Below are positions 8,324 to 21,245 of a stretch of 64,000 nucleotides of DNA, in pieces. Both the position numbers and the translations under genes were made by a program. The stretch lies in assembly GCF_004770105.1 (NCBI RefSeq), contig NZ_RQEY01000005.1, positions 372,001 to 436,000 on the forward strand. The letters run 5' to 3'. The notes under the pieces are model-generated. The model ran no database searches. It saw only the letters and a program-made list of their open reading frames with translations, and was not told the origin of the DNA. Positions within the stretch are counted from its first letter, which is position 1. Each line of letters begins with the position of its first letter. This DNA is from Leptospira andrefontaineae. Lineage in GTDB: Bacteria > Spirochaetota > Leptospiria > Leptospirales > Leptospiraceae.

Positions 8324-9397
8324 ATGGGTGAAGGATCCCTTTCCCAGGAAGAAATAGACGCCCTTTTAGCGGGTGCAAATGATACATTCGATCCAGGCAG
8401 CAGCATGGCTGCCGGAGGCGGGTCCAAGGAAGCTGCCGGTCTTTCTCCGGTAGATAGGGACCTTCTGTCCGATTTTCTCTCTCATTGTTTTATGACTGCA
8501 GGGAATACTTTAGCAGCCATCCTTTCGAAAACTTCTAACTTCATGAATCCTACCTCCGAGGCAAAATCCCGGAAGGATGTGGAAGCAGAGCTTAAGTCCA
8601 ACACGTTTTTATTATATTCTACCTATTCGGGAAATCTGAACGGAAGAGTTGTGCTTGCGATGGCCGCAGATAATGCGGCTCGTATTGCGAACATGATGAT
8701 GGGAGGCTTCGATTCAGGTGGTCTGGACGAAGGCCAACTCCAAACTCTTAGAGATAGTTTAACTCCTATTATGGGAGCTCTTCAATCTCAGATCGCTGCT
8801 AAGACTGGCGGTGGAGTGAATGGCTCTCCTGCGGAAACCAGACATGTAACTTCTCCCGCTGCATTGGTACTTCCAGAAGGTGATCCGCTGGTGCGGACCT
8901 TCTTCAACTTAGCGATAGAGGGACTTCCATCCTTCAGAGTTCAGTTCCTTCTTTCTTTATCTATGGCGAATGATATTCTCTCTCTTTCTAAAAGGTCCGG
9001 AGGAGGAGGGGGAGGAGATTATGGTGGCGGTGGCTACCAAGGCGGAATGGGAGGCGGTGGAATTTCCCAAGTAGGAATGAAGGGAGTTTCCTTCCCGAAC
9101 CTTGCAACTGCAAGCGGCGCCCAAGGAACTCCGAACTTAAACCTTCTTATGGACGTTCAGATGTCCGTGACCGTGGAACTCGGAAGAACTAAGATGTATA
9201 TTAAAGATATCTTAGGTTTGGGAGAAGGTTCCATTATCGAGTTGGATAAGTTGGCAGGTGAGCCTGTGGACCTTTTAGTGAACGGTAAGTTGATTGCGAA
9301 GGGAGAGGTCGTGGTCATCGACGAAAACTTCGGTGTGCGTGTAACGGATATCGTAAGTCCGGCCGATAGGATCAAGCCGGAGTCGGGAGGCGGATGA
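8324..9397 (+). CDS. fliY: Flagellar motor switch protein FliY (FliN/CheC-like)
   Basis: A 357-residue C-ring protein. It starts with a FliM/FliY-type CheY-binding peptide ([17 protein letters not shown]), then a CheC-like middle domain ([21 protein letters not shown]...), a glycine-rich linker (~residues 225-250, [12 protein letters not shown]) and a C-terminal FliN/SpoA domain ([69 protein letters not shown]). I chose ATG 8324 over GTG 8315 because GAGAG lies ~8 bp before it and the [10 protein letters not shown] peptide then sits at the normal distance. It heads the flagellar run; its stop overlaps fliO by ATGA. Confidence 0.93.
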   Translation: MGEGSLSQEEIDALLAGANDTFDPGSSMAAGGGSKEAAGLSPVDRDLLSDFLSHCFMTAGNTLAAILSKTSNFMNPTSEAKSRKDVEAELKSNTFLLYSTYSGNLNGRVVLAMAADNAARIANMMMGGFDSGGLDEGQLQTLRDSLTPIMGALQSQIAAKTGGGVNGSPAETRHVTSPAALVLPEGDPLVRTFFNLAIEGLPSFRVQFLLSLSMANDILSLSKRSGGGGGGDYGGGGYQGGMGGGGISQVGMKGVSFPNLATASGAQGTPNLNLLMDVQMSVTVELGRTKMYIKDILGLGEGSIIELDKLAGEPVDLLVNGKLIAKGEVVVIDENFGVRVTDIVSPADRIKPESGGG

Positions 9398-10182
9398 GCC
9401 GAATTTTTCAAACGATCCATTCGTTTTTTTCAGGATTCGGCTCCCTCGCTTTGGCGTTCGGAGTCTTTTGTATTTTATCGGGTATCGCCGGAGGATTATA
9501 TTCCCAAGGTTCCGAACGAGAACAAATGGACGAAGTTCTCAAGAGAGAATTGGGTACTTCTGACAAAAAGACTTCGGAATCTCCTACAACTTCTGCTCCT
9601 AAACAAGAAGAGAAGAAGGAAACAACTGCTGAGTCAGTTCCGAATCCTGTGGAAGAAAGATATAAGCCTGTTTCAGATGGGCCGAGTCTTGCAGGTATCT
9701 TATTTAGGATCGTTCTAGTACTCGGAATTCTTTGTGGAGCTGCGTATTGGGTCTTAAGGACTCTCGCAAAATCCAGAGAAGGTTCTCTTCCTGTTAGAGG
9801 AGAAATGAATCTTCTGGGAAGTTTGAATTTGGGCACGAATAAGCAGCTTCAGATCGTAGAAGTGACTGGGCAAATTTTCGTGCTGGGTGTGGCGGATAAC
9901 GGTATTAATTTAATCTCCGAGATTACGGATACGGAGACTAAGGCGAGACTCCAGAGGATGAGAGACGAATTTAAGCCGCCTGAAGGTGGCTTCTTGGTCA
10001 CTGCTCTGGAACAATTAAAGGATTTGAATATTCGTCTGACCGGAAAGTCGGAAGATGAAGAACAAACCCTTCGGCAAACTCCGGGTGAAAGAAAAGAGAA
10101 ACAGAGAAAGCTCAAAGAGAAGTTAGACGAAATTAAGAAGGAAAGGAATAATCTGGAGAACGGATTATTCGATTTGAACTAG
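9394..10182 (+). CDS. fliO: Flagellar export protein FliO
   Basis: A 262-residue protein with an N-terminal hydrophobic segment, a low-complexity Lys/Glu/Pro stretch, a transmembrane helix ([20 protein letters not shown]) and a cytoplasmic FliO domain ([42 protein letters not shown]). It ends in a charged coiled coil. FliO helps assemble the FliP-FliQ-FliR export gate. Start and stop overlap neighbours closely (ATGA with fliY; fliP begins 8 bp downstream). Spirochaete homologs have also been called FliZ. Confidence 0.88.
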   Translation: MSRIFQTIHSFFSGFGSLALAFGVFCILSGIAGGLYSQGSEREQMDEVLKRELGTSDKKTSESPTTSAPKQEEKKETTAESVPNPVEERYKPVSDGPSLAGILFRIVLVLGILCGAAYWVLRTLAKSREGSLPVRGEMNLLGSLNLGTNKQLQIVEVTGQIFVLGVADNGINLISEITDTETKARLQRMRDEFKPPEGGFLVTALEQLKDLNIRLTGKSEDEEQTLRQTPGERKEKQRKLKEKLDEIKKERNNLENGLFDLN

Positions 10183-10190
10183 GGGGAAAA

Positions 10191-11033
10191 GTGGGAGAGG
10201 GGTTCGCTACAAAGGTCGGTAAAAAGGTTTCTGAAGGTATGAGACATAAATCAGTTATGTGGAAGATACTTTCTGGCATTCTTCTCTTTGCCGTTTTGAT
10301 CATTGCGATCCCAGAGGAAACTTTTGCCCAAGCAAACACACCTAGGATCCCTATCCCAAATCTGAATATCAATGTGAACGAAGCGAAAGGTCCGAGAGAG
10401 ACAAGTCTTTCTTTGATGATCTTGTTCTTAGTTACAATTCTTTCTTTGGCTCCTGCCATTGTGATGTCCCTGACTTCCTTTACTAAGATAGTAATCGTCT
10501 TGGATTTTGTGAGAAGGGCACTTTCTATCCAAAACCTTCCGCCTAACCAGGTAATGGTGGGACTCGCATTATTCATGACATTCTTTATCATGGCCCCTAC
10601 CTTGAATATCGTGTACGAGAAAGGTTTAAACCCGTACATGGAAGGTAAGATTGACACCAACGAATTTTTTGATAAGTCCATGGTCCCTCTCCGGGAATTT
10701 ATGATGAGGCAGATCGGGACAAGCGGCGCCAAGGACGTGGCTTTATTTTTGAAGATCGGAAAAGTGGAGAATGTAGAATCATTCGACGATGTTCCGAATT
10801 ACGTTCTTATTCCCGCATTTATGCTTTCTGAGATCAAGAAAGCCTTTTGGATCGGGATCATTATATTTATTCCTTTTATCGTGGTGGATCTTGTGGTTGC
10901 CTCCGCACTTCTTTCTATGGGTTTGAATATGCTTCCGCCTGTGATGGTGAGTTTGCCGTTTAAATTGATCTTATTCGTTCTTGTGGATGGTTGGAATTTA
11001 ATCGTCTACGAGCTCGTAAGGAGTTATAAATGA
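10191..11033 (+). CDS. fliP: Flagellar export gate protein FliP
   Basis: A 280-residue FliP. The ~30-residue N-terminal part is followed by a signal-peptide-like helix ([22 protein letters not shown]) and the conserved core: [69 protein letters not shown] and [21 protein letters not shown]. The start is probably GTG 10191 after AGGGGG; ATG 10239 would be a shorter alternative. It overlaps fliQ by ATGA. Confidence 0.95.
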   Translation: MGEGFATKVGKKVSEGMRHKSVMWKILSGILLFAVLIIAIPEETFAQANTPRIPIPNLNINVNEAKGPRETSLSLMILFLVTILSLAPAIVMSLTSFTKIVIVLDFVRRALSIQNLPPNQVMVGLALFMTFFIMAPTLNIVYEKGLNPYMEGKIDTNEFFDKSMVPLREFMMRQIGTSGAKDVALFLKIGKVENVESFDDVPNYVLIPAFMLSEIKKAFWIGIIIFIPFIVVDLVVASALLSMGLNMLPPVMVSLPFKLILFVLVDGWNLIVYELVRSYK

Positions 11034-11293
11034 CGGAAGTAGATGCAATTACTCTGATCAGAGATGCACTTTTTGTGACTCTTAAACTTTCTGCTCCCAT
11101 TTTGCTGACTGCAATGGTGGTGGGACTTGTTATTGGTATTTTACAGACCACAACTTCTATCCAAGAGCCAACGATAGCTTTTGTTCCTAAGTTATTATCC
11201 ATTTTTGCGGTGATCGTGATCTTTGCCGGGTGGATGCTCCAAACAATGACGGATTATACCAGGGATCTTTTCCTGATGATAGAGAAGTTTTAG
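11030..11293 (+). CDS. fliQ: Flagellar export gate protein FliQ
   Basis: An 87-residue, two-helix membrane protein of the usual FliQ length. Conserved features are [51 protein letters not shown]. It forms part of the FliPQR gate through which flagellar subunits are exported. It overlaps fliP by 4 bp and precedes fliR by 9 bp. Confidence 0.96.
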   Translation: MTEVDAITLIRDALFVTLKLSAPILLTAMVVGLVIGILQTTTSIQEPTIAFVPKLLSIFAVIVIFAGWMLQTMTDYTRDLFLMIEKF

Positions 11294-11302
11294 ATTAGAA
11301 AA

Positions 11303-12082
11303 ATGGAATACTTTATCGGAAATTTCCAAGTGTTTCTTCTGATCCTGGCAAGGATCGTGGGGCTTCTATCAGTGGCTCCTGTGTTCTCTTTTGCCTCTAT
11401 CAGTTTTCCTCAAAGAATGACCCTTGGTTTTCTAATTGCTGTAATTTTATTTCCCGTAAGTGCATCCTTCGTTCCTCCGATCCCGGGTAATATGGCTGAT
11501 TATGGTCTAGTTGTGATGGCGGAGGTGCTAATCGGTATCCTTATGGGCTTTCTAGTCAGCTTGGTATTCTCTTCTTTCCAAATGGCTGGGGAATTTTTTA
11601 ACGTTCAACTCGGCTTCGGTTATGCTGAGATCTTGGATCCGATCTCTCAAACAAGTCTTCCTGTGATCAGTACTCTTAAAAATATGTTAGGTATGCTTCT
11701 ATTCTTATCTTTAGGAGCGTACCGTTTTCTGTTCGAAAGTTTAGTATATTCATTTGAGAAGGTTCAAGTTTTGAAACTTGTGCCTGAGATCCAAGACGGT
11801 CTTTATAAGGCAATGGAAGAAGCGATTGGTGCGATGTTCCTAGTCGCTTTCAAAATTTCTCTTCCTATACTTGGGGTTTTATTCTTAGTCACTGTTTCAG
11901 AAGCATTGATGGGAAAAGCTGCTCCTCAGTTGAATATTCTACAGCTAAGCTTTCCGATCAAGATTGCGATTGGTCTAGTAGTTATGATCCTAATCGTTCC
12001 TTTTTTGATCACTCAAATGGACAATGCATTTCAACTTTCTTTCGAGAAGATGAATCTGATGCTGAAAGGATGGCCAAACTAA
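11303..12082 (+). CDS. fliR: Flagellar export gate protein FliR
   Basis: A 259-residue membrane protein with the FliR pattern: [41 protein letters not shown], then [32 protein letters not shown] and [30 protein letters not shown]. It completes the FliPQR gate. Its stop codon overlaps the preferred flhB start (TAATG at 12080-12084). Confidence 0.96.
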   Translation: MEYFIGNFQVFLLILARIVGLLSVAPVFSFASISFPQRMTLGFLIAVILFPVSASFVPPIPGNMADYGLVVMAEVLIGILMGFLVSLVFSSFQMAGEFFNVQLGFGYAEILDPISQTSLPVISTLKNMLGMLLFLSLGAYRFLFESLVYSFEKVQVLKLVPEIQDGLYKAMEEAIGAMFLVAFKISLPILGVLFLVTVSEALMGKAAPQLNILQLSFPIKIAIGLVVMILIVPFLITQMDNAFQLSFEKMNLMLKGWPN

Positions 12083-13356
12083 TGGGATCCTTTTGGAAGA
12101 AAATAACTGGATTTTTCTCTAAGCTCGCTCTGTTGGAATTCCTACATCCGCTGTATATCCGCATGTTGGAGTTCCTACAAACACTCCAAGTGTTGCGTTC
12201 TAATAATATGTTGGAGTTCCAACCTGTGACTGCGCATTCGCAGCCAATCCCTGCTCCTTTTCGTATTGACCTTCAGCTATTTGCAGCGGAAGACGAGGGA
12301 CGTACACAGCCGGCCAGCGAAAGAAGAAGAAGGGAAGAAAGGGAAAAAGGGAATGTTCCTAAAAGCCCTGAAGTTGCTTCTGCGATCGTTTTGTTGGCTG
12401 GTATTGTTCTAATGTATCTCATGGGAGAATATTTTTTCATGAGATCCTATTATCTTTTGAGAAAATATTTCTTCGGGATACGTTCCGCGAATGTGATTAG
12501 TTCTGAAGCAATCAGTGAACTTTTGAATAACGCTCTTGTGGATATCACTCAGCTGCTTCTTCCTTTGATGGGGATTACGGTAGTCGCTGCAATTGTTGGT
12601 AACGTTGTTCAGACAGGATTTTTATTCGCACCTAGAGCGCTCGCGTTCAATTTCGGAAGGATACGTCCTAATTTTAAAAAGGTGCTTCCGAATCGTCAGA
12701 CATTATTCGGTTTGGCAAAATCTTTAGTCAAAGTGGCTGTGATTGCTTGGGTCTCTTATTTTGTAATAGAGAAGGACTTTTTCAGGATCCTAATGCTCGG
12801 AAACATGGGCCTCGAAGAATCTGTAGCATTAATCACTTTTACTGCGTTTAAAATTTTTATAGTAGTGGGGATACTACTGCTCGCGATCAGCGTAGGGGAT
12901 TACTTCTTCCAAAGATATGAATATGAAGAAGCTCTCAAAATGACTCCTTCCGAATCCAAAAGAGAGATGAAGGAACAGGACGGGGACCCTTCTTTACAAG
13001 CCAGAAGAAGGCAAATGGCCAGAGATCAGATCAAAAAAAGCAAGATGCTGGCAGAAGTTCCGAAAGCAGACGTTGTTATTACGAATCCGACCCACTTTGC
13101 AGTTGCGTTAGAGTATAAACCTAACAAACACAGAGCCCCGATTGTGATCGCAAAGGGCGTAGACGATTTCGCATTACGTATTATCCGGGTGGCAAAGGCG
13201 AATGATATCGCAACAGTAGAAGACCGCCCAATGGCAAGGACACTTTATGACGAGGTGGAAATTGGACAGGAAGTTCCCGCTAAATTCTATACCGCACTCA
13301 GTGTGATCTTTACGAAACTCGAATCTTTCCGGAGAGCGTTCCGAAACGCTTCTTAA
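12082..13356 (+). CDS. flhB: Flagellar export switch protein FlhB with repeat-derived N-terminal extension
   Basis: A 424-residue FlhB. The conserved protein begins with [20 protein letters not shown], followed by four transmembrane helices and a cytoplasmic domain with the self-cleaving NPTH motif ([11 protein letters not shown]), which switches export from rod/hook to filament substrates. The ~70 residues before the conserved start are unusual: they contain LLEFLH, MLEFLQ and MLEFQ, encoded by three copies of a TGTTGGAGTTCCTACA-like palindrome (12131-12223). The preferred start is ATG 12082 in TAATG (AAGGA 12 bp upstream); ATG 12070 is also in frame. Confidence 0.93.
   Translation: MGSFWKKITGFFSKLALLEFLHPLYIRMLEFLQTLQVLRSNNMLEFQPVTAHSQPIPAPFRIDLQLFAAEDEGRTQPASERRRREEREKGNVPKSPEVASAIVLLAGIVLMYLMGEYFFMRSYYLLRKYFFGIRSANVISSEAISELLNNALVDITQLLLPLMGITVVAAIVGNVVQTGFLFAPRALAFNFGRIRPNFKKVLPNRQTLFGLAKSLVKVAVIAWVSYFVIEKDFFRILMLGNMGLEESVALITFTAFKIFIVVGILLLAISVGDYFFQRYEYEEALKMTPSESKREMKEQDGDPSLQARRRQMARDQIKKSKMLAEVPKADVVITNPTHFAVALEYKPNKHRAPIVIAKGVDDFALRIIRVAKANDIATVEDRPMARTLYDEVEIGQEVPAKFYTALSVIFTKLESFRRAFRNAS
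12131..12223 (+). repeat. Three TGTTGGAGTTCC palindromic repeats inside flhB
   Basis: Copies at 12131-12146 (TGTTGGAATTCCTACA), 12164-12180 (TGTTGGAGTTCCTACAA) and 12209-12223 (TGTTGGAGTTCCAAC). All three are in the same orientation and the same reading frame. The core is an imperfect palindrome, TGTnGGAnnTCCnACA. The same core occurs in reverse orientation at 18266-18276 (intergenic), 29646-29656 (fliG) and 34419-34429 (M23 peptidase gene). Confidence 0.8.
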
Positions 13357-13371
13357 ACCTAGGAGAATATT

Positions 13372-15489
13372 ATGGATAAGAAATGGTATACACAATCCGA
13401 CTTCATCCTGGGTGCGGGAGCAGTTGCTATCGTTGGAATGCTCGTTGTTCCTTTGCCAGGATTTATTTTAGACATTCTGATCTTATTCAGTTTGGCTTTA
13501 AGTTTACTCATTGTTATGACTTCTTTGTCTATCAAGGAACCTTCTGAGTTTTCTGTTTTTCCTAGTTTATTACTTATAACAACGATCTATCGATTGGCGC
13601 TGAACGTTTCTACCACTAGACAAATTTTGTCCAAGGGCCCTGGTGTAAATAGTGCGATCATAGATGCATTTGGTTCCTTTATAGTAGGAAGTGAATCCGG
13701 TTTAAGTAAGTATGTAGTTGGATTTATTATTTTCATAATCTTAGTGCTTGTTCAGGTTCTCGTGATCACTAAAGGTGCGACCCGTATCTCCGAAGTGGCA
13801 GCAAGGTTCACATTGGATGCATTGCCTGGTAAACAGATGGCAATCGATATGGAACTTTCCACTGGGAATATAAATGAGGCAGAGGCTCGTAAAAGAAGAA
13901 AGAAGATCGAAGCGGAAGTGGACTTCTACGGTTCCATGGATGGAGCGAGTAAGTTTGTTCAAGGGGATGTAAGAGCAGGACTGATCATCACTGCGATCAA
14001 CCTGATCGGAGGAGTCGTTATCGGTGCAAGTATCCGCGGTGAATCCTTCATAGCTGCAGTCGAAACTTACGGAAAGTTCACTATTGGTGATGGACTTGTT
14101 TCTCAGATCCCAGCACTTCTCACTACTGTTGCTACAGGTATCATTGTTACTCGTTCCGGATCCGAATCCGATCTTGCGAAACAATTTAAGACCCAGCTAT
14201 TTGCAAACTCTAAGGTATTGTATGTGGTAGCAGCTTCCATGGGACTCGGCGCATTCATTCCAGGTTTACCTTTTATTCCAATGGTACTTCTCTCAGGTGG
14301 GCTTGCATATCTCGCATACTCTCTTGAGAGAACAGTACAAGAACAGCTCGAGGTTTTGGAGAAAAAGGAAAAAGAAGCGGTTGGGGATCGCAAACCTCGA
14401 GACTATTACGACGAACTTAGAATCGAGCCAATCGAGATCGAATTCGGTTATCATCTGGTTCCATTGGTGGATGCTTCCCAAGGCGGAACATTGATGGACC
14501 AAATTTCCAACTTAAGAGGAAAGTTCGCACGTGAAAGTGGGATCGTTATTCCTCCGATCCGTATATTAGATAATTTGGAAATACCTCCTGATCAATTTAC
14601 CATCAAGATCAATGGGGTGGAAGTCGGTTCGAGTACGATTCGTCCTGAAAAACTAATGGCAATGCCTTCAGCAGAAAGCCAGGACCTTTCTTCTATCGAA
14701 GGAGAATCCTTCATGGAACCTGCATATGGAAGAACTGCAAAATGGATCTCTGCGGATTCGAAAGGAGATGCGGAGTCCAAAGGTTTTATCGTGGTGGATT
14801 CTTCTACCGTAATCATCACATATTTGAGAGAATTACTCGCGACTCATGCTTCCAGTTTGCTCGGAAGAGAAGAAGTCAAAAAACTTCTGGATCATTACAG
14901 ATCTCAATACCCAACACTTATCCAAGAATTGGAAGCGGACAAACCTGGAAATTTGGGAATGTTGCAGCAAGTTCTTCAGAATCTTCTCAGAGAAGGTTTG
15001 GGAATTCGCAATCTTGTTCCAATCTTAGAAACAGTTGCAAACAAAATGGGCAAATACCCGAACCCTTATGTTCTTACGGAATTCGTAAGGCAATCCATCT
15101 CCAATACGATCGTAAAAGATTATATGGTGGATGGAAAACTACAAGTTATCGTGGTGGAAGGTCGGGTGCTCGACAGATTGAACAAATCTCTCGCACAAGA
15201 TCGTTTGGAAGGACGGGATATTTTAGTCCTTCCTCCAGATTTCCAGAGAAGACTTTTGGAATCCGTAGCGGATATGAATCGAAGGGTCCAAGAGGGAAGA
15301 GGATTCCCGATCTATGTGGTAAATAGAGAAGTGAGGATGCCTTTTGCTTATTTCTTAGCAAAAGAATTCCCACCTAGGAATTTTGCGGTGCTCGCTTTAG
15401 AAGAAGTACATTCTTCCGTTCCGACAGTAATCGCAGGCGAACTCAGAATTGCTCAAGCCCAAGCGGCGGAACCCGCAGAAGTGGTTTAG
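13372..15489 (+). CDS. flhA: Flagellar export component FlhA
   Basis: A 705-residue FHIPEP-family protein, the usual length. The N-terminal ~330 residues hold about eight membrane helices with the FHIPEP signature ([23 protein letters not shown]) and the charged loop ([43 protein letters not shown]). The C-terminal half is the cytoplasmic domain forming the nonameric ring that docks export substrates and chaperones. It starts 15 bp after flhB, after an AGGAG site. Confidence 0.97.
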   Translation: MDKKWYTQSDFILGAGAVAIVGMLVVPLPGFILDILILFSLALSLLIVMTSLSIKEPSEFSVFPSLLLITTIYRLALNVSTTRQILSKGPGVNSAIIDAFGSFIVGSESGLSKYVVGFIIFIILVLVQVLVITKGATRISEVAARFTLDALPGKQMAIDMELSTGNINEAEARKRRKKIEAEVDFYGSMDGASKFVQGDVRAGLIITAINLIGGVVIGASIRGESFIAAVETYGKFTIGDGLVSQIPALLTTVATGIIVTRSGSESDLAKQFKTQLFANSKVLYVVAASMGLGAFIPGLPFIPMVLLSGGLAYLAYSLERTVQEQLEVLEKKEKEAVGDRKPRDYYDELRIEPIEIEFGYHLVPLVDASQGGTLMDQISNLRGKFARESGIVIPPIRILDNLEIPPDQFTIKINGVEVGSSTIRPEKLMAMPSAESQDLSSIEGESFMEPAYGRTAKWISADSKGDAESKGFIVVDSSTVIITYLRELLATHASSLLGREEVKKLLDHYRSQYPTLIQELEADKPGNLGMLQQVLQNLLREGLGIRNLVPILETVANKMGKYPNPYVLTEFVRQSISNTIVKDYMVDGKLQVIVVEGRVLDRLNKSLAQDRLEGRDILVLPPDFQRRLLESVADMNRRVQEGRGFPIYVVNREVRMPFAYFLAKEFPPRNFAVLALEEVHSSVPTVIAGELRIAQAQAAEPAEVV

Positions 15490-15528
15490 TAAAACGTAAT
15501 ATTAGAATCGAAAAAACAGGAGGATAAC

Positions 15529-16806
15529 ATGGATTTCGCAAAGATTAGGGGCAAGGATCTACAGGACTGCCTAATGCAAATGAAGATGAAATACGGCCCA
15601 GAAGCCCATGTCATCGAACATAGAATTTTAACCGAAGGTGGCGTTTTCGGAACAGGACTTATGGCCCGCAAGGTCGTGGAGATCCAAGTTGGTATCCCTG
15701 AAAAGGCAAGTTCCAGAGAGAAGGTGGAGAAAAAACTCCAAGATCTAAAAGAACTTCTCAAACAAAAGTCCACTCTTGGCTCTGAGAAAAGAAGGAGTCT
15801 GGAAGAATTGCCTAGCTGGGAAGAAAGAACTTCTCGCCCAAATAGAACTTCTTCTTTGCCAAAAGAACTGATAGAAGTCACTTCCGAAGCGATTGAGTCT
15901 GAAGAAAATCTAGGACTTTCTTTTTCGAAAGAATTCGAGCCTAAGTTTGCAAGGCCTGTTCGTAAGGAACAGGATTCCAATATCCTTAAAATGAGGGATA
16001 AACTTGTAAAAGAAGGAATGAGCGAGGCTTATGCGGAAGAAATTATTTCCCAGGTAGAGCAGAGACTTTCTCCTCTCGATCGTTCTCGCACTGTTGCAGT
16101 TCAGGAAAAAATTGTAGAAGTTCTTTCTGAAAGGGTGCAGGTGGAGCCTGATATTTTTAAAGGAACTAGAAGAGGACAAAGAAAAGTTATCTTCTTCGTG
16201 GGACCTACAGGTAGCGGAAAAACAACTAGCATCGCAAAACTAGCCGCTAAGTACCATCTTCATATGGGAAAATCAGTGTCTCTGTACACAACTGATAACT
16301 ACAGGATCGCGGCAATCGAGCAGTTAAAACGCTACGCGGATACCATGGAAATGCCTTTTTATGCTGTAAAAGATCTGAAACGTTTTCAGGAGACCCTGGC
16401 AAGGGATGGATCTGAGCTGATCTTAATAGATACTGCGGGTTATAGCCATCGCAATGTGGACCAGCTTAGTAAAATGTACGGATACCTTTCCGCTTTCGGA
16501 GAAAGGGACAACGTTGAAAATATCCTTGTATTATCCGCTACATCTTCGTATCATCACACCCACTCCGTAATGAAAGCCTACGAGCCCCTTGGTTTCCGTA
16601 GAATTTTATTAACTAAACTGGACGAAGCGGAATTTTTGGGTGGATTTCTGGAACTAGCCGATACACTTAATAAGGGTTTTACCCATTTAAGTGTTGGCCA
16701 AGAAGTTCCCTTCGATATGATCCCAGCGGAAAAACACCAACTCGCTGAATGCGCAGTAAATCCGGAAAAAATCATCGAGATCCGTGGAGAAGTATTCTCC
16801 GCTTAA
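15529..16806 (+). CDS. flhF: Flagellar placement GTPase FlhF
   Basis: A 425-residue SRP-type GTPase. After a variable N-terminal B region, the NG domain shows [19 protein letters not shown] (P loop), [31 protein letters not shown] (G3) and [13 protein letters not shown] (G4). FlhF determines the site of flagellar assembly at the pole; in spirochaetes the filament lies in the periplasm and starts near the cell end. It is preceded by an AGGAGGA site and followed by flhG, the usual pairing. Confidence 0.95.
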   Translation: MDFAKIRGKDLQDCLMQMKMKYGPEAHVIEHRILTEGGVFGTGLMARKVVEIQVGIPEKASSREKVEKKLQDLKELLKQKSTLGSEKRRSLEELPSWEERTSRPNRTSSLPKELIEVTSEAIESEENLGLSFSKEFEPKFARPVRKEQDSNILKMRDKLVKEGMSEAYAEEIISQVEQRLSPLDRSRTVAVQEKIVEVLSERVQVEPDIFKGTRRGQRKVIFFVGPTGSGKTTSIAKLAAKYHLHMGKSVSLYTTDNYRIAAIEQLKRYADTMEMPFYAVKDLKRFQETLARDGSELILIDTAGYSHRNVDQLSKMYGYLSAFGERDNVENILVLSATSSYHHTHSVMKAYEPLGFRRILLTKLDEAEFLGGFLELADTLNKGFTHLSVGQEVPFDMIPAEKHQLAECAVNPEKIIEIRGEVFSA

Positions 16807-16847
16807 GGTTTCGGTAGAAAACCTAAGTCCCAGAGAAAGAGGTTAGG

Positions 16848-17753
16848 ATGGACCAAGCGACTCAGTTGCGGAAACTTACCGAGGGTAATACGAGTTTGAA
16901 ACTCGTGTCTTCAACCAAACCTATGACTAAGATTATAGCGATCGCTTCCGGAAAGGGTGGGGTCGGTAAAAGTACTATCTCCGTAAACCTTGCCATCTCT
17001 ATGGCTAAGGCAGGACAGAAGGTCCTAGTATTTGATGGAGATCTAGGACTAGCTAACGTGAATGTGATCTTAGGGATCATCCCTAAATACAATTTATATC
17101 ACGTAGTCAAGGGACATAAAAGTTTAAAGGATATTATCATCCAAGCTCCGGAAGGAGTGGATATCATCGCAGGCGCTAGCGGTTATTCTCAACTTGCTAA
17201 CCTAAACGATACCCAAAGAAATAATTTGATCAAAGGATTTGCTGATCTGGATTCCTATGATTATATGATCATAGACACCGGAGCAGGGATCAGTTCGAAT
17301 GTGATCGGACTCACACTTCCTGCGGACGATGTGATCGTAGTTACTACACCAGAACCTACTGCAATCACTGACTCTTATGGACTCATCAAAGCGATCGTTT
17401 CCCAAAGTAGAGATAAAAATCTTAAGATGGTCGTAAACCGTGTACGTTCCGCTATCGAAGGGAAGAAGGTTGCTGACCGTGTGATCGATATCTCAGGTCA
17501 GTTCTTAGAAGTAAGGGTCGAAAATTTAGGATTCATCTTCCAAGACGACGAGGTGGAAAAAAGTATCCGGGAACAAAAACCGTATATCATCCATTCACCT
17601 AAGAGCAAGGCAGCAGCTTGTTTGAATCGGATCACATATTCTCTACTCAACCAAGAAATGGATAATTTAGACGATTCCGGAATCACCGGATTCTTCCGTA
17701 AGTTTTTCAATTTCGTAGACGTTAGGGAAAAACAACAGAGCGAGGAAGAGTGA
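16848..17753 (+). CDS. flhG: MinD/ParA-like ATPase FlhG (FleN)
   Basis: A 301-residue ATPase. The N-terminus carries a DQATQLRKL helix, a DQAxxLR motif that in FlhG stimulates the FlhF GTPase. Then come the deviant Walker A ([24 protein letters not shown]), [15 protein letters not shown] and [11 protein letters not shown]. FlhG limits flagellar number in many bacteria. Its stop overlaps the next gene by GTGA. Confidence 0.94.
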   Translation: MDQATQLRKLTEGNTSLKLVSSTKPMTKIIAIASGKGGVGKSTISVNLAISMAKAGQKVLVFDGDLGLANVNVILGIIPKYNLYHVVKGHKSLKDIIIQAPEGVDIIAGASGYSQLANLNDTQRNNLIKGFADLDSYDYMIIDTGAGISSNVIGLTLPADDVIVVTTPEPTAITDSYGLIKAIVSQSRDKNLKMVVNRVRSAIEGKKVADRVIDISGQFLEVRVENLGFIFQDDEVEKSIREQKPYIIHSPKSKAAACLNRITYSLLNQEMDNLDDSGITGFFRKFFNFVDVREKQQSEEE

Positions 17754-18235
17754 ACCTACAAATTGGTTTCCTCGCTTTTTTCTCCTTTTTAGGACTCATC
17801 ATAAGTCTGGTCTGCGGCATCATGGTCGGAAATTACCTCGGCCATATTATCTTTATCACATTTTTATCCACGGTCGGTATGGCTGTATTCGGATTCGGGG
17901 TTTATTCCGTTATAGCTTCTAAGGTTCCTGAGTTTTTAGAACTCATAGGTAATTTTACCGGAGCTTATTCTGGGGGAGATGAAGATGGTCTCGAAGGTGG
18001 AGACCGCCATTCTCATGCGGGACATGCGGATATGGATACTTCTACCCCTCATTTTGATTCTCCAGGTAGTGCAGACGAGATCCGAGCTGCTGCGAGTGGA
18101 ATTCCGCGCAAAAAAGCGGATAAATTCGGAGATCATATTATCGTGGAAAATATCGCGATCAAAAATGAACCTAAGTTGATGGCGGAAGCGATCCGAACCA
18201 TGCTCGCGAAAGACGACGGCAGCCAGGATAAATAG
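17750..18235 (+). CDS. Hypothetical membrane protein in flagellar operon
   Basis: A 161-residue protein with two N-terminal transmembrane helices (residues ~6-27 and ~33-56), then a His/Asp/Gly-rich stretch ([14 protein letters not shown]) and a conserved-looking tail ([28 protein letters not shown]). The GTG start overlaps the flhG stop by 4 bp, which indicates translational coupling and a flagellar or cell-pole role. I do not recognise the family; the His-rich loop could bind metal, which is only inference. Confidence 0.75.
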   Translation: MNLQIGFLAFFSFLGLIISLVCGIMVGNYLGHIIFITFLSTVGMAVFGFGVYSVIASKVPEFLELIGNFTGAYSGGDEDGLEGGDRHSHAGHADMDTSTPHFDSPGSADEIRAAASGIPRKKADKFGDHIIVENIAIKNEPKLMAEAIRTMLAKDDGSQDK

Positions 18236-18264
18236 TAAAAATCTTTCCGACCGAATTCTTGGTT

Positions 18265-18279
18265 TGTAGGAACTCCAAC
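18265..18279 (+). repeat. Single TGTAGGAACTCCAAC repeat copy
   Basis: An intergenic copy of the palindromic core that occurs three times in reverse orientation inside flhB. It lies in the 197-bp gap before fliA. I could not identify a convincing promoter in the rest of that gap. Confidence 0.6.
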
Positions 18280-18432
18280 TCTCGGTTTACATCTCGATTT
18301 TAGCCGAAATCAGCCCAGAAACCCAATGAGACAAAAAACTGCTTGATTTCCCGTTTTTGAGTCAAAAAATGCTATTGCAAATCGGTTTGGTCCACGACAC
18401 TCTTAAGCAGAGGACCAGCCCATCCCGTAGTT

Positions 18433-19233
<801 letters not shown>

Positions 19234-19257
19234 TCTACTGCACGAGGGCAAAGGTTC

Positions 19258-21240
19258 TTGAGTCTTACATCCTTTCTAAAAGACCAATCTAAAGAACTAG
19301 ACAAGCTCCAAAACGAGCAGGTAGAAGTTATAGCTCCTACATTGGAGAAATGTCTTCAGTTAGCTGCAGCGCATCTCAAAAGAAAATCACATGAGCTGGA
19401 CTATATAGTAATCAAACGCGGAAAGAAAAAACTTTTCGGTTCAGAACCTTGGCATATCAGAGCATCCATTCTTCCTGAAGATACATTCTTAGATGAACTA
19501 TCAGAACTAGACAAAAAACTCACAGGCGGATCCGGAAAATTAGTCTCCAAAGATCTGAAGGAGTTCCTACAACCTAAGGATAGAGATGGAAGAGCAGTCG
19601 TTCAAATTTTCAGGAACGGAACTTATCTTACAATATATCCTCCTTCCGGTGAAGGAAAAGCAATCGAACTTTCAGAAGTTTCTCGCAGACTTTCCGTTCG
19701 AGGAATAAACGAAGTAGATGATGGTCAGATCCGTAAGATTGTAAAAGAGACAAAGGGAGAACCAATCTATATTTCCAATATGAAACCAAGGCAGGGTGCC
19801 GAGGCTAAAATGGTATTGGATATTGCTCCTGATAAGATGAAAGCAAAGATCACTTTCATTCCTCCAAAGCCAGGCGGAAGAGATCTAGAGGTAAAAGACG
19901 TAGTCAATTATCTCAAAAACGCAGGGATCAAATACGGAGTAAAAGAAGAAGAGATCCAAAGAAGGTTGGAGGATGAATTTTATAACCAACCTTTCACAGC
20001 CGCAGAAGGAGATCCTCCTGTTAACGGAAAGAATGCACAGGTCATCTACCATGTTCGTATCAGCAAGAAGGTAGTTTTCAGAGAAGATGAATCCGGAAAA
20101 GTTGATTATAAGGATATGGATCTGATCGAGAACGTTGTGGTAGGACAACTTCTCGCAGAAAAAATCCCTGCGGAAAGAGGGAAGTACGGTCGCACATTAT
20201 TTAACGAACTTTTACCTGCAAAAGACGGATTAGATACGGAACTCAAACAAGGAAAAGGAACAATTCTTTCCGAAGACAGAACCAAACTCACTGCAGAGGT
20301 GAACGGACAAGTAGTCTATGCAAGCGGAAGGCTCTCTGTCGAAACAGTTTACAGAGTCAACGGTGACGTTGGTATTAAAACAGGTAACGTTACATTCTTA
20401 GGTTCAGTGATCATCACCGGAAACGTAGAAGATAATTACTCGGTTAAGGCCGCAGGAAATATCGAGATCTACGGAACTGTCCAAAAAGCAAATGTGGAAG
20501 CAGACGGAGATATCATCATTCGCCAAGGTGTTTCCGGAAGAGATGAGGCTCGTATCGAGTCTACAGGCGGAAACGTAATCGCGAAATTTATCCAGAACGC
20601 AACTGTAGTCACAGAAAAAGACGTTGTGGTCCAAGAAGGGATTCTTCACTGCTTTGTGAGTGCCGGTGGAAAAGTAATCTCTAATGGTAAGAGGGGACAA
20701 ATTGTAGGAGGTACGATCCGTGCTTCCGATACGATCGCAGCCAAGGTCATCGGATCTTCTGCCAACCCTGCAACTGAACTTATAGTAGGAACAGATCCTA
20801 AGGTATTAAAACAGATCTCTGAATACGAAGAGAAACTAGCCGAAAACCAGGATAAGTTTGAACAGATCTCCAAAAGTCTTAAGACTCTTAAGGCAAGAAA
20901 GGAGAATGATCCTGCTTCTTTCACCCAAGACCATGAGCAGCAGCTAATCAAAACCAGTAAGGCTACAGAAAAACTGGAGACCCGAGTCAGAGAATACGAA
21001 AACGAGATCCAGAATCTCAAGTCTTATATAGAAGAAAGAGCCGCAAATGGAAAGATCAGTGTCGAAAAGACCCTATTTGGTGGGGTTACCATCAAGATCA
21101 AAAGTGCGGACTTTAAGACCCGTAACGAGATTAAACATAAGACCTTCGTAGAGGAGAACGGGGTTATCCGACAATTGCCGTACCAAGATCCTGAACCGGA
21201 TAAAAAAGACTGGAGAAAAAACAGATCTAGAGGAAAATAA
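19258..21240 (+). CDS. FapA family protein (DUF342) with Jag-N-like domain
   Basis: A 660-residue protein starting at TTG after GAGGG. Residues ~20-75 ([40 protein letters not shown]) resemble the Jag_N domain. The middle is the DUF342/FapA region, and the segment around residues 360-500 ([19 protein letters not shown].. [15 protein letters not shown]) is a right-handed beta-helix of the polymer-forming type. A coiled coil (~535-605) and a charged tail follow. FapA in Vibrio is linked to glucose-dependent flagellar control; Jag-N domains occur in RNA-binding proteins. Position directly after fliA supports a role linked to motility, but the molecular function is unknown. Confidence 0.82.
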   Translation: MSLTSFLKDQSKELDKLQNEQVEVIAPTLEKCLQLAAAHLKRKSHELDYIVIKRGKKKLFGSEPWHIRASILPEDTFLDELSELDKKLTGGSGKLVSKDLKEFLQPKDRDGRAVVQIFRNGTYLTIYPPSGEGKAIELSEVSRRLSVRGINEVDDGQIRKIVKETKGEPIYISNMKPRQGAEAKMVLDIAPDKMKAKITFIPPKPGGRDLEVKDVVNYLKNAGIKYGVKEEEIQRRLEDEFYNQPFTAAEGDPPVNGKNAQVIYHVRISKKVVFREDESGKVDYKDMDLIENVVVGQLLAEKIPAERGKYGRTLFNELLPAKDGLDTELKQGKGTILSEDRTKLTAEVNGQVVYASGRLSVETVYRVNGDVGIKTGNVTFLGSVIITGNVEDNYSVKAAGNIEIYGTVQKANVEADGDIIIRQGVSGRDEARIESTGGNVIAKFIQNATVVTEKDVVVQEGILHCFVSAGGKVISNGKRGQIVGGTIRASDTIAAKVIGSSANPATELIVGTDPKVLKQISEYEEKLAENQDKFEQISKSLKTLKARKENDPASFTQDHEQQLIKTSKATEKLETRVREYENEIQNLKSYIEERAANGKISVEKTLFGGVTIKIKSADFKTRNEIKHKTFVEENGVIRQLPYQDPEPDKKDWRKNRSRGK

Positions 21241-21245
21241 AGGAT

